The notes under the pieces are model-generated. The model did no database searches. It was not told where the DNA came from and saw only the letters and a list, made by a program, of their open reading frames with translations. The position numbers and the translations under genes were made by a program. Shown here in pieces: positions 6,712-14,917 of a stretch of 64,000 bases of DNA; position 1 is the first letter of the stretch, and every line of letters begins with the position of its first letter. Source of the DNA: JAHIQC01 sp964565645 (GTDB lineage: Bacteria > Actinomycetota > Coriobacteriia > Anaerosomatales > JAHIQC01); assembly GCA_964565645.1 (NCBI GenBank), contig CAZMFQ010000007.1:95430-159429 (forward strand), given 5' to 3'.

Positions 6712-8526
6712 ATGTCTGAGGCCATCCAGTACGTACGCGAGCTCGCGGACCGCATCGGTCCTCGGCCCGCCACCACCGATTCCGAGGCCCAGGCGGCCGA
6801 GTACATCGAAGACGTGTTCGCGGCCCGTGGGCTCGAGGTGGAGCGCCAGGAGTTCGTGTGCCCCCGGACCTACTCGTGGTCCTACGTGCTGTATCACCTG
6901 CTGACGCTCGGAGCGGTGGGCAGCGTGTTCTGGCCGTTCATGCGCTGGCCCGCGTTCGCGATAGCGGCGATCTCGGCGTTCCTCATGTGGATGGATCTCG
7001 ACACGCGGTTCGGTCTGTCGAGCCTCATGCCCAAGGGGCCGAGTCAGAACGTCATCGCCCGCCGCGTCCCCAAGGCGCGCCGCAACGAGCGCGCGACGAG
7101 GATCGTCATCGTCGCCCACTACGACTCGGCACGTTCCTCGATCGCGTTCTCGCCCGGCATGGTCAAGAACTTCGGCTTCACCTTCGGGCTTATGAAGTGG
7201 TGCACGTTCCTGGCCCCCGTGGTGCTGCTCGTCAACGCATTGCCGTTCGCGCGCAAGGCCGACCCCTACATCTGGTACGCCGCGATCGCGGTCGTCGCCT
7301 ACCTGCTCATCCCGCTCGTGATCAACATCCACCGCGAGTTGTTCATGCCGCATGTCGACGGAGCGAACGACAACGCTTCCGGCGTCGCCGCGATGCTCGG
7401 CGTCATGGAGGCCATCGTGCCCGAGCCCGAGGGCGGCATCTCGATGCAGACGCAGCCTCTGCGTGGACTGACCGGCGGCTTCGAGCCGGTCGCGGGCCAG
7501 GAGCCCGGCGTGCTGCCCGACGATTTCCGCTGGGCGGACACCGCGCCCGCCGAGCCACGGCAGGGCAGGCTCGCACTGGACACTGTCGAGTTCGAGCCCG
7601 TCTCGGCGCGTCCGTCCGAGCGCCGCACTCCCGGCACCTGGGGCGAGGTCGACACCGATTTCGACAACGACGGGATCCCCGATCGGTTCGAGGGCCCGGG
7701 TTCGGAAGGCCTCGGTTTCGAGTCCGTCATCGACGACGACGATCCCGCGGCCGCTCTGATGGCCGAGGAGCCGCGCCCGCGCCGCTCAGCGCCGCCCGCC
7801 GAGAAGCCCAAGCGCGGGCTGTTCGGGCGCGGGAAGTCCGCACCTGCTCCCAAGCGGCACGACACCGGCGAGGTCAGCGGGTGGCTCGGCGTGGACAGCG
7901 ATTTCGACGCACGTCACGAGGGCCGCAAGATCGGCTCCTGGGACGGCTTCGAGGAGGACTCCGACGACGGCTGGGGCGACAAGGGCGGGGCGGCCGGCGG
8001 CGATTTCCTCGGCGATCCGAATTACGCTGCCGGCGAGGCCTCGCGCATCCGGCGCAGGGTGACCGAGCACGTCGACCGCAGCATCGCGGACAAGGAAGTC
8101 TGGTTCGTGGCGACCGGCGCAGAGGAGGTCGGGACCTACGGCATGCAGGCGTTCATCAAGGAGTACGCCGAGGAGCTCAAGGGCGCGCTCATCATCAACA
8201 TCGACGGCGTGGCCTCGGGCAAGCTGCACTGGATCACCGCTGAGGGCATGGCCAGGACCTACCGCAGCACTCCTCGGCTGATGAGCACCGCCAAGCGCGT
8301 GGCGCGCGAGATGGAGCTGCCCGTGAGCGCCAAGCGCTATAAGGGGCTCTCGACCGACGCGACGCCGGCGCTCGCTCGCGGGTTCAAGGCCATGAGCGTG
8401 ATGGCGTTCGACATCAACGGGCGCATCCCGAACTGGCACTGGAAGACCGATACTGCCGATACGGTCGATCCGGTCATGCTCGACCGGGCGATCGAGTTCG
8501 TCACGGGCCTCGTCCGCGAACTCTAG
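6712..8526 (+). CDS. M28-family zinc aminopeptidase with membrane spans and a large disordered insert
   Basis: 604 aa; ATG 6712 is chosen for its ACGGAGGA ribosome site although the frame opens at 6649. Metal ligands of the M28 fold are present: AHYDSA (H136), GANDNASG (D220), GAEEVG (E471/E472), a later Asp in NIDGVASG and a terminal His in NWHWKTD. Hydrophobic segments at about 57-95 and 160-205 are inserted in the N-terminal half, so it is probably membrane-bound. Residues about 240-460 are a Pro/Gly/Asp-rich insertion between catalytic segments, including DTDFDNDGIPDRFEG, which resembles a thrombospondin type 3/EF-hand calcium loop. Substrate unknown. It is a single gene, ending tail to tail with the leftward cluster. 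Confidence 0.85.
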   Translation: MSEAIQYVRELADRIGPRPATTDSEAQAAEYIEDVFAARGLEVERQEFVCPRTYSWSYVLYHLLTLGAVGSVFWPFMRWPAFAIAAISAFLMWMDLDTRFGLSSLMPKGPSQNVIARRVPKARRNERATRIVIVAHYDSARSSIAFSPGMVKNFGFTFGLMKWCTFLAPVVLLVNALPFARKADPYIWYAAIAVVAYLLIPLVINIHRELFMPHVDGANDNASGVAAMLGVMEAIVPEPEGGISMQTQPLRGLTGGFEPVAGQEPGVLPDDFRWADTAPAEPRQGRLALDTVEFEPVSARPSERRTPGTWGEVDTDFDNDGIPDRFEGPGSEGLGFESVIDDDDPAAALMAEEPRPRRSAPPAEKPKRGLFGRGKSAPAPKRHDTGEVSGWLGVDSDFDARHEGRKIGSWDGFEEDSDDGWGDKGGAAGGDFLGDPNYAAGEASRIRRRVTEHVDRSIADKEVWFVATGAEEVGTYGMQAFIKEYAEELKGALIINIDGVASGKLHWITAEGMARTYRSTPRLMSTAKRVAREMELPVSAKRYKGLSTDATPALARGFKAMSVMAFDINGRIPNWHWKTDTADTVDPVMLDRAIEFVTGLVREL

Positions 8527-9146
8527 TCGACCCGGCGGTACCGTCTGACGGCGAACGCGTCCGCGTAGAACGAGAGCACGGTGCCGCCCACGGTGAGCAC
8601 GGTCGCCGCCCAGAAGAACGGCAGCATGAAGCTCGAGTCCTGCAACGCCACGACCACGAACGCGAACACGATGAACCCGAGATGCAGCAGGCCCGAGCCG
8701 GTCTTGGTCAGGCGACCCTCGGTGAGATACGACGGTCCCCGGACACCTGCGACGGTGAGCGCGACCACCGCGATCTGGATCAGCCCCGCGAGCGCCAGGT
8801 AGGCCGCCAGCCCGCTCGCGAGGGAGCGCGTGAGCGCCCAGACCGCGAGCCCGAGGAGCAGCATCCCCGCGCTCGTCGCCAGCAGCAGCGTCCGCGAGAA
8901 CAGCCGCTTGGGCACGCACAGCCCCATCACGATCACGAGCAGCACGATCTGAGGTGCGGCCACCGCGTTCATGGTGCTCACGAACGATGCGTATCCCGGC
9001 CCCTGGTCCCAGCCCGGCGTGGCACGGGCGGCCCACCAGACGTACAGCGTGCCGATGAAGCTCTGCAGCCCGATGCCCCCGAGGAGTGCGACCGTGATCA
9101 CCGTGAGCGAGAAGTCCCAGCTGCGGCGTGCGGCGGGCGTGTTCAT
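8523..9146 (-). CDS. Polytopic membrane protein, about six spans
   Basis: 207 aa from ATG 9146; the longer open frame upstream lies over the neighbouring gene and is spurious. Six hydrophobic segments cover nearly the whole chain with short polar loops and a basic end (AVRRYRRVD). I recognise no family. Its ATG overlaps the stop of the glycosyltransferase-like gene (ATGA at 9143-9146), and with the CcsA-like gene upstream the three form one leftward operon. Its stop overlaps that of the M28 peptidase on the other strand. Confidence 0.65.
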   Translation of the reverse strand: MNTPAARRSWDFSLTVITVALLGGIGLQSFIGTLYVWWAARATPGWDQGPGYASFVSTMNAVAAPQIVLLVIVMGLCVPKRLFSRTLLLATSAGMLLLGLAVWALTRSLASGLAAYLALAGLIQIAVVALTVAGVRGPSYLTEGRLTKTGSGLLHLGFIVFAFVVVALQDSSFMLPFFWAATVLTVGGTVLSFYADAFAVRRYRRVD

Positions 9147-9934
9147 CGGTACGACCTCGCCATCGTGAGCAGGCGTCGAAGCCGGCGCGCCATCGTGTTG
9201 CGCGGCGCCCAGCCCTGCTCGTGGAACCCGCGCGCCGAGAAGTCGACGTCGATGCCGTGGTGCGCGAACAACGGCACCACGAGGTCCTCGTTCCAGCGGC
9301 CCATCATCACGCCGGTGGGCGTGTAGGGGACCACGAGCGCGTCTTCGGGGAACGCCTCGCGCGAAAGCCCGTACACGGGCATCCCCGCGCGCGCTGCACG
9401 CCGTGAGCCCAGAAGCTCGAAGTCCCAGGCGGTCTCGTGGGGGCGCAGCGCCCCGCGCAGCGCCCGGCGGTCCCACATCGCCGCTTGAAGCGAGATGAGG
9501 TAGCGCGCCGAGGAGTCGACCCTCCACAACCATGGGGTGTCGGTCTCACTCCAGGGACCGGCGCCATCGGTCTCGCGCAACCGGATGCACGCGGCGCCGC
9601 GGCGGTCGAGCTCCTCGGCAGCGCGCTCCACCCACTCGGTGCGCACCGGCGCCTCGAGGAAGTAGTCCTCCTGCAGGTAGACGACGTGATCGCTGTCGAT
9701 CGAGTCGAGGCACGCCCTGAGGCACTCGCTCCACGTGAGTCGCCGCCCCGACGGGTGGTCGCCGACCTTGCTGCACCGTATGTCGAGGCCCGGGAACGAG
9801 AACTCCGCGTGCTCGGTGCCCAGGACTATCGGGGGCTTGGGATCGGGCCAGTACCGCGCGAACAGCGTAAAGAACGGCTCCCAGCAGTCCGCGAAGGAGT
9901 CGGTCGAGTTCACGAGCAGGGTGTATCGGCTCAT
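9143..9934 (-). CDS. Glycosyltransferase-like protein
   Basis: 263 aa from ATG 9934. The sequence opens with a beta strand typical of GT-A folds (MSRYTLLVNSTDSF), has a central acidic motif YLQEDYFLEAPV that could be the DxD-like nucleotide-sugar site, and a late segment FARHG/FHEQGW as seen in bacterial surface-sugar transferases. No signal peptide or membrane span. Gene order (CcsA-like, this gene, membrane protein, all overlapping) gives no substrate clue. Alternative: an uncharacterised GT-like protein without activity. Confidence 0.6.
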   Translation of the reverse strand: MSRYTLLVNSTDSFADCWEPFFTLFARYWPDPKPPIVLGTEHAEFSFPGLDIRCSKVGDHPSGRRLTWSECLRACLDSIDSDHVVYLQEDYFLEAPVRTEWVERAAEELDRRGAACIRLRETDGAGPWSETDTPWLWRVDSSARYLISLQAAMWDRRALRGALRPHETAWDFELLGSRRAARAGMPVYGLSREAFPEDALVVPYTPTGVMMGRWNEDLVVPLFAHHGIDVDFSARGFHEQGWAPRNTMARRLRRLLTMARSYR

Positions 9935-10932
9935 GCGCGCATCACCGCCGAGACCCAGGGCGCAGCATCCGCGTAACTGTGTGCGCCGGGGACGACATAG
10001 GTGGCGATGTAGGTGAGCACGAGCACGACGAACGACAGGATCGCGAGCGCGGCGACCCACTTCCACATGCCGCGACGGCGCAGGTACAACCGGGCATGCA
10101 GATACGCGGTGTAGAGGAACCACATCATGATCGACATGTTGACCTTGCCGCTCCACCACCACGACTCGCCGCGCCAGGCCAGGATCGCCCACGGGAACCC
10201 GAGCAGCATGCCGAGCGTCAGGGGCAGATAGCCGGCGCGGGCCCAGCGGTACGCGGTCGACTCGTAGGCGCTGAACTTCGTGCGCACCATCTCGACGGTC
10301 GCCACGAACGAGACGGCGAACGCGCCGTAGGACAGGAACAGCAACGGCGGGTGCACCCACATGTACCACGAGTTGTAGTAGTACTGCCGCGATCCTTCCA
10401 TGCCCTGGTAGGCGCCCATGACCGCTTGCGGCACCCCGGACGCGGCCGCCTGCAGGTATCCGACGTACTGGCCCAGGAACTGCGGCAGCGGTTCTGTGAA
10501 CGGCTTGCCGAGGAGCGCCGCTCCGGCCGCGAGCACCGCGCACGTGAGCGCGACACCGGGCGCGAGTTCGGCGCGATGCCGGCGCAGCAGTACGCCCATG
10601 ACCGCTACCACGAGCGCCCAGACGTACAGTTTCTCGGACTCGATCCACAAGGGTACCGCCACATGGCCGGTCACCGCGCCGGTGTCCGGGCTCGCGACGA
10701 CGCACAGCTGGTAGAGCCGGTAGTGGTACCAGACGAGGACGGCCTCTCCGGCCAGCAACAGCGCCGCCATGGCCAGCATGGCCCGTGGCAGATACGTTCG
10801 CAGCGCCGGGATGAGCGCGACGCCCGCGAGCACCACGGATGCCGCGACCAAGACGGCCTGCAGCGGCCCGCCGATGGCGGCGAGCGTGGCGGTCGTCTGC
10901 GCGAGCGCGTTCTGTGTCGAGAGCGGGTCCAC
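9931..10932 (-). CDS. CcsA/CcmF-like cytochrome c assembly membrane protein
   Basis: 333 aa from GTG 10932, chosen because GGGAGG lies just upstream and a -10-like TATACT sits between this start and the longer alternative at 11013. About nine hydrophobic spans. The segment WYMWVHPPLLFLSYGAF and the later WAILAWRGESWWWSGKVN followed by MMWFLYTAYLHARLYL align with the haem-handling region of CcsA/CcmC/CcmF proteins, whose usual WWD box reads SWWWSG here, so the terminal Asp of the motif is lost. There is no adjacent resB. It may deliver haem to apocytochromes such as the CFGCH protein at 6258; this is inferred. Confidence 0.75.
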   Translation of the reverse strand: MDPLSTQNALAQTTATLAAIGGPLQAVLVAASVVLAGVALIPALRTYLPRAMLAMAALLLAGEAVLVWYHYRLYQLCVVASPDTGAVTGHVAVPLWIESEKLYVWALVVAVMGVLLRRHRAELAPGVALTCAVLAAGAALLGKPFTEPLPQFLGQYVGYLQAAASGVPQAVMGAYQGMEGSRQYYYNSWYMWVHPPLLFLSYGAFAVSFVATVEMVRTKFSAYESTAYRWARAGYLPLTLGMLLGFPWAILAWRGESWWWSGKVNMSIMMWFLYTAYLHARLYLRRRGMWKWVAALAILSFVVLVLTYIATYVVPGAHSYADAAPWVSAVMRA

Positions 10933-11066
10933 GGGCCTCCCTAGAAGATGTGGCAAGTATAGCGGTCGGCGTCGCGGACTCGGATTGCCGCGCCGCTTCG
11001 CTGGGCGGTACACTGCACAGACCCCCCTGAATGCTCGTGGACCAGCCGACCAGGCCGGAGGTGCCG

Positions 11067-12284
11067 GTGAGTCCGTCCCGCTGGGCGAAACATCTGCAAA
11101 GGCGTGTCATGGTGTCCTGGCGCGAGCAACCGACTCGCTACGACATCGAGGCCATGCAAGCGAACATCGAGCGCGTGGGACTCGTCATCCGCGTGCGGTG
11201 GGCGCTCGTCGCTGCGCTGACGGTCTTCTCCATCCTCGGCGGACTGGCCTACGCCCTCGTGATCCCGGCCACGGACCTCGCCAAGAACATGGCGATCCCG
11301 GCCGTGGCGCTTGTGTTCGTCCTGGGCTACAACACCTTCTACTGGCGGACATATCGGCGTCTCGGCAACATCGCTGTGCTCAATCACGCGCAGCTGCTGT
11401 TCGACGCGTTCGTCGTCACCGTGCTGGTCTACTACAGCGGCGGCGCGCACTCGTGGTTCTGGGCGATGTACTCGTTGTTCATCCTCGAGGCGGCGTTCAT
11501 CCTGCCCAAGCGGTGGCACACGTGGATGATCGCCGGCGTGTGTCTGACACTGCTGGGCATCGTGGTCTGGGGTTCCTACTTCGGGCTGATGCCGCAGATA
11601 TCCGTGCCGTTCATCGCGACGGACCTGCACGCGAACCTCACGTTCGTGTTCGTCCGCTACCTGTGGGAGATCACGGTGCTGTGCGGTACCGCTACGGTGG
11701 CCACATTGATGACGGCCGCGCTGCGGCGCCGTGAGGCGCAGTTGGCCGCATCATCTGTGACCGACGACAAGACCGGTCTGTACGACCGCGGCTACTTCCT
11801 GCGTCTGCTCACGAGCGAGTTGGCCAGGGCGGAGCGCGACGGGCGTGCCATCGGCGTCATGATCGTGGATATCGATGACTTCGACCGGTACAACCGTACG
11901 TTCGGGATCGAGCAGGGTGACCTGCTGCTCAAGACCCTCGCGGGCAGGATCAGCGCCGCGGTCGGCTCGTTCGGGCGTTCGAACTCAGGCGTCAACATCG
12001 TGTGCCGGTGGGGAGGCGAGGAGTTCGCCATCCTGCTCGCCGAGAACGCGATGGGCGGGGAGTGCGACATGGCATCGCTCAAGGCCGCAGGGGACTCCCT
12101 TCGAGAGTCCGTCGTCGACGTGCGCGTGAGAGACGCCGGAGTCACGGTGAGTATCGGCGTGGCCTGTTTCCCCAAGGACGGTTCCTCGGTCGACGACCTG
12201 CTCACCGCTGCCGACGAAGCGCTGCTGGCGGCCGCGTCCGGCGGTGGCAACCGCGTGGCGATCGCGGCCGACCTCGACGACTGA
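11067..12284 (+). CDS. Membrane-bound diguanylate cyclase (GGEEF)
   Basis: 405 aa from GTG 11067, preferred over ATG 11031 because GGAGGTG lies 3 nt upstream. The N-terminal half has about six hydrophobic spans forming a membrane sensory module; the C-terminal half (from about residue 230, DDKTGLYDRGYF) is a GGDEF domain with active-site RWGGEEF and metal-binding VDIDDFDRYN. The Asp/Arg of the RxxD inhibitory site are absent (SGVN at that position), so product inhibition by c-di-GMP is not expected. It should make c-di-GMP in response to an unknown membrane signal. The next gene overlaps by TGATG. Confidence 0.88.
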   Translation: MSPSRWAKHLQRRVMVSWREQPTRYDIEAMQANIERVGLVIRVRWALVAALTVFSILGGLAYALVIPATDLAKNMAIPAVALVFVLGYNTFYWRTYRRLGNIAVLNHAQLLFDAFVVTVLVYYSGGAHSWFWAMYSLFILEAAFILPKRWHTWMIAGVCLTLLGIVVWGSYFGLMPQISVPFIATDLHANLTFVFVRYLWEITVLCGTATVATLMTAALRRREAQLAASSVTDDKTGLYDRGYFLRLLTSELARAERDGRAIGVMIVDIDDFDRYNRTFGIEQGDLLLKTLAGRISAAVGSFGRSNSGVNIVCRWGGEEFAILLAENAMGGECDMASLKAAGDSLRESVVDVRVRDAGVTVSIGVACFPKDGSSVDDLLTAADEALLAAASGGGNRVAIAADLDD

Positions 12285-12946
12285 TGCGCCGGCTCGGCGT
12301 CATCTTCGGCGGGGCCGGGTTGGCGCTGCTGGTGGTCGGGCTCTCACTGCAACTGCTCCTCCTTCCCGCCTACACGCACACCCTGGTCGCTCGTGTCGGG
12401 GCCGCCGGTCTGACCGGACTCGATCGGCAGCGGACCCTCGAGCTGGCCGAGGAGGTGCGCGCATACGTCACGACGCCCGACCCGCCCGCGCTTCCCGAAC
12501 GCGTCGACAGCCGGCCCGGCTTCGATGAGCGTCAGGCATCACATCTCGACGATGTGCGTTCGGTGATGATCCCGGCGACGGTGCTCACCTGGATCCTGCT
12601 CGCCGGCGCCATCGTGTGGTGCGTGGCGGCGTGGCGGTCTCCCGCGGCACGCTCGGCTCTTCGCCGCGCCGTGTTCGGCGCGGGTGTCGGGCTGCTTGTC
12701 GCCGTGCCGTTGCTCGGCCTCGCCGGACTCGCGGATTTCGATGCGCTCTTCGCCCGGTTCCACGGCCTGTTCTTTGCGGCCGGGACCTGGCAGTTCTACG
12801 CGGACGACCTCATCATCCAGCTGTTCCCGGAGGCCTTCTGGGCGGTTTCGGGGCTCGTCTGGGGGCTTCTGATCGCGGTCACGGCGGGCGCGATGACGCT
12901 CGCTGCGTGGCTCCTCGGCGGGCGCGAAGCGAAGCTCCGGGAATGA
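12284..12946 (+). CDS. TIGR01906/DUF1461 integral membrane protein
   Basis: 220 aa, ATG 12284 overlapping the stop of the diguanylate cyclase. Four hydrophobic spans (about 5-27, 86-108, 120-142 and 180-210) with a long extracytoplasmic loop after the first. The conserved segment FHGLFFAAGTWQFYADDLIIQLFPEAFW is split here only by quotation length; it is the hallmark of this uncharacterised family, common in Firmicutes and Actinobacteria. Translational coupling to a c-di-GMP enzyme is notable but no function is known. Confidence 0.8.
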   Translation: MRRLGVIFGGAGLALLVVGLSLQLLLLPAYTHTLVARVGAAGLTGLDRQRTLELAEEVRAYVTTPDPPALPERVDSRPGFDERQASHLDDVRSVMIPATVLTWILLAGAIVWCVAAWRSPAARSALRRAVFGAGVGLLVAVPLLGLAGLADFDALFARFHGLFFAAGTWQFYADDLIIQLFPEAFWAVSGLVWGLLIAVTAGAMTLAAWLLGGREAKLRE

Positions 12947-13033
12947 CGAAGGACACAAACTGCATGACAAGGGGCTGAAGAAGTGTAAACTGCAAGGTGC
13001 CCGGCCCGAGGTGGGGAGACCCGGTACCCGGCG

Positions 13034-13051
13034 TCCGAGCGAATGCTCGGA
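13034..13051 (+). other. Hairpin in the leader of the DUF5679 gene
   Basis: TCCGAGC and GCTCGGA form a 7-bp perfect stem with a GAAT tetraloop, 31 bp before the ATG. It could stabilise the short mRNA or bind a regulator; no known riboswitch matches. Confidence 0.35.
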
Positions 13052-13081
13052 GACCTGTATCGACTTTGAGAGGAGCAGTGC

Positions 13082-13231
13082 ATGGCTGCGAAGGAAGGCT
13101 ACTGCGTCAAGTGCAAGGCCAAGAAGGAGATCAAGGACGCCCAGAGCATCACCATGAAGAACGGCCGTCCGGCCACCCAGGGCACCTGCCCGGACTGTGG
13201 CACCAAGATCTTCAAGATCGGCGCCAACTAA
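13082..13231 (+). CDS. DUF5679 zinc-ribbon small protein
   Basis: 49 aa from ATG 13082 behind GAGGAGCAG. Two Cys pairs (YCVKCKAKK and TCPDCG, about 25 residues apart) define a zinc ribbon; the chain is otherwise Lys-rich (KAKKEIKDA, TMKNGRPATQG), matching the short DUF5679 proteins of actinobacteria and Chloroflexi. Nucleic-acid or ribosome binding is likely by analogy but not shown. It is monocistronic: a structured leader with a 7-bp hairpin lies upstream and a strong terminator follows 24 bp after the stop. Confidence 0.85.
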   Translation: MAAKEGYCVKCKAKKEIKDAQSITMKNGRPATQGTCPDCGTKIFKIGAN

Positions 13232-13254
13232 GACACGCTGGTCACCAGCTTGGG

Positions 13255-13296
13255 ACGGGCTCCGTGCGATGACGCATCGGGGCCCGTTTCGCTTTT
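13255..13296 (+). terminator. Rho-independent terminator after DUF5679 gene
   Basis: ACGGGCTCCG (13255-13264) pairs with CGGGGCCCGT (13278-13287), extended inward by TGCG/CGCA around an ATGA loop with one bulged T, then TTTCGCTTTT. Long stem plus T-rich tail makes this one of the best terminators in the window. Confidence 0.8.
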
Positions 13297-13365
13297 GTGC
13301 GGGGGAATGGGACCGACTGCGTCGAATGCCGAGGAGACATGCGACGTCGTCCGCCGTGCCGTCTG

Positions 13366-13394
13366 TTGACACGGCTTCGGGCCAGGAGTAGCGT
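13366..13394 (+). promoter_or_regulatory. Promoter of the Trk potassium-uptake operon
   Basis: TTGACA (13366-13371), 17-bp spacer, TAGCGT (13389-13394). It stands 54 bp before the first trk gene and just after the preceding terminator. Confidence 0.55.
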
Positions 13395-13447
13395 CACGAA
13401 ATCATTGCCGCGCAGGGTGCGCGGGCGACAGGAGGCGCTTCCGGGAC

Positions 13448-14089
13448 ATGAACGTCGTCGTGGTGGGTTGTGGGCGGGTGGGATCGCAGCTCGCGACCCT
13501 TCTGTCCGTCGAGGGTCACAACGTCGTGGTCATCGACAAGGACTCTGAATCGTTCAAGCGCCTCGGTACGGCCTTCAACGGCGTGACGATCAAGGGCCTC
13601 GGCTTTGACGAGGAGGTCCTCGAAGAGGCGGGAGTGCGCGACTGCGACGCCTTCGCCGCGGTCACGAACCTGGACAATACGAACCTCATGGCCACCGAGG
13701 TCGCGCGCAAGATCTTCGATGTGCCCCACGTGGTGGCGCGCCTCTACAACCCCGTGCGTGAGCGCACCTACCAGCAGCTCGGACTCGACTACGTCTGTGG
13801 CACGACGCTGGTGGCCGAGACGCTCCTCGACAAGATCATGGCCGGACACGGACATCACCTTGCGAGCGTCGGCGACGTCGAGGTCATCCAGTTCAAGGCG
13901 AGCGAGTCCATCGATGGCAAGCGAGTCGGCGACATCGAGATCGACCATCGCTTCCGTATCGCAGTGGTCGCACGGGGGGACGCGATGTTCGTTCCCGACG
14001 ACGCGACGGTCCTGCACACCGGCGACGTCGTCGTCGCATCCGTGAAGGACGAGGCGTTCGCCAAGGTCGAACGCTTCATGGAGGAGTAG
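13448..14089 (+). CDS. trkA: TrkA-family potassium-uptake regulatory subunit (first copy)
   Basis: 213 aa from ATG 13448. Residues 1-120 are an RCK-N Rossmann domain (VVVGCGRVGSQLA and VIDKD for nucleotide binding); the second half is an RCK-C domain (SIDGKRVGDIEI...). Single-unit RCK proteins of this size form cytoplasmic gating rings that bind NAD(H), ATP/ADP or c-di-AMP and open TrkH/KtrB channels. A second, distinct copy starts 2 bp after its stop, so the ring may be hetero-oligomeric or functionally equal to a two-unit TrkA. Confidence 0.92.
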   Translation: MNVVVVGCGRVGSQLATLLSVEGHNVVVIDKDSESFKRLGTAFNGVTIKGLGFDEEVLEEAGVRDCDAFAAVTNLDNTNLMATEVARKIFDVPHVVARLYNPVRERTYQQLGLDYVCGTTLVAETLLDKIMAGHGHHLASVGDVEVIQFKASESIDGKRVGDIEIDHRFRIAVVARGDAMFVPDDATVLHTGDVVVASVKDEAFAKVERFMEE

Positions 14090-14091
14090 CC

Positions 14092-14757
14092 GTGTACATC
14101 GTGATCAACGGCGGCGGCAAGGTCGCTTCGTATCTCGCGCGCACGATGATCGACTCCGGGCATGACGTCGCCATCATCGAGAAGCGCGAGACGATCGTGG
14201 AGAAGCTCGGCGTGGAGCTGCCCGAGCGGGCGCTCATCATCCATGGCGACGGATGCGATGCCGCGTTCCTTGAGGACGCGGGCGTTTCCCGCGCCGACGT
14301 CTTCGTCTCCTCGACCGGCGACGACGACGACAACCTCGTCGCGTGTCAGCTGTCCAAGGTCGCCTTCGGCGTCCCGCGCGCCATCGCCCGCGTGAACAAC
14401 CCCAAGAACGAGCGCATCTTCAACGCGTTGGGTATCGAGGCCATCTCTTCGACCACGATCATCTCCCGCATGATCGAGGAAGAGGCCACGGTCGGAGACA
14501 TCCGGACGCTCATCGCGCTCCGCAAGGGCAACATGGCCATCGTCGAGGTGGAGTTGCCCACCGACCGGTGCGTCGTCTGTGACAAAGAAGTCGCATCGTT
14601 GAACCTTCCGTCCGACTGCATCCTCGTCGCCCTCGTACGCGGCGACGACATCGTCACCGTCCACGGTGATACGACGCTGCAGCCCGGGGACGTCGTCATA
14701 GCGTTCACCAATGTCGAGCGCGAGCGCGCGCTCAAGAAGGCGTTGACGGGGGAATGA
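14092..14757 (+). CDS. trkA: TrkA-family potassium-uptake regulatory subunit (second copy)
   Basis: 221 aa from GTG 14092. Domain plan as in the first copy: RCK-N with VINGGGKVASYLA and AIIEKR, then RCK-C with LNLPSDCILVALVRGDD and QPGDVVIAF. The two copies are clearly paralogous but diverged, for example the glycine-rich loop is GCGRVG in one and GGGKVA here. Encoded 2 bp after the first copy and 3 bp before the small membrane-protein gene, so all are translated from one message with trkH. Confidence 0.92.
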   Translation: MYIVINGGGKVASYLARTMIDSGHDVAIIEKRETIVEKLGVELPERALIIHGDGCDAAFLEDAGVSRADVFVSSTGDDDDNLVACQLSKVAFGVPRAIARVNNPKNERIFNALGIEAISSTTIISRMIEEEATVGDIRTLIALRKGNMAIVEVELPTDRCVVCDKEVASLNLPSDCILVALVRGDDIVTVHGDTTLQPGDVVIAFTNVERERALKKALTGE

Positions 14758-14760
14758 GTC

Positions 14761-14907
14761 GTGGCACGCACTGAGGGCTACCCGAGCCTGACGGCACGGG
14801 AGCATTGGGGCAGGTACGCGCTCGGTACGTTTGCGGAGGTGGGTTTCATCGTCGGGCTGACGGCGGTGGCACTCGCACTCGCCGTCCTGGCCGCGTGGAT
14901 CTGGTAG
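14761..14907 (+). CDS. 48-residue single-span membrane protein in the trk operon
   Basis: GTG 14761 starts 3 bp after the trkA stop; the product is 48 aa with a polar N-terminus (ARTEGYPSLTAREHWGRYA) and one Val/Ala/Leu-rich span ending in Trp-Ile-Trp. The stop is 10 bp before trkH. The GC pattern, tight fit on both sides and clean hydrophobic helix argue that it is real. It may be a small accessory subunit of the Trk channel, in the way KdpF or other mini-proteins stabilise transporters; that is inference. Confidence 0.6.
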   Translation: MARTEGYPSLTAREHWGRYALGTFAEVGFIVGLTAVALALAVLAAWIW

Positions 14908-14917
14908 GCGACGCGCC

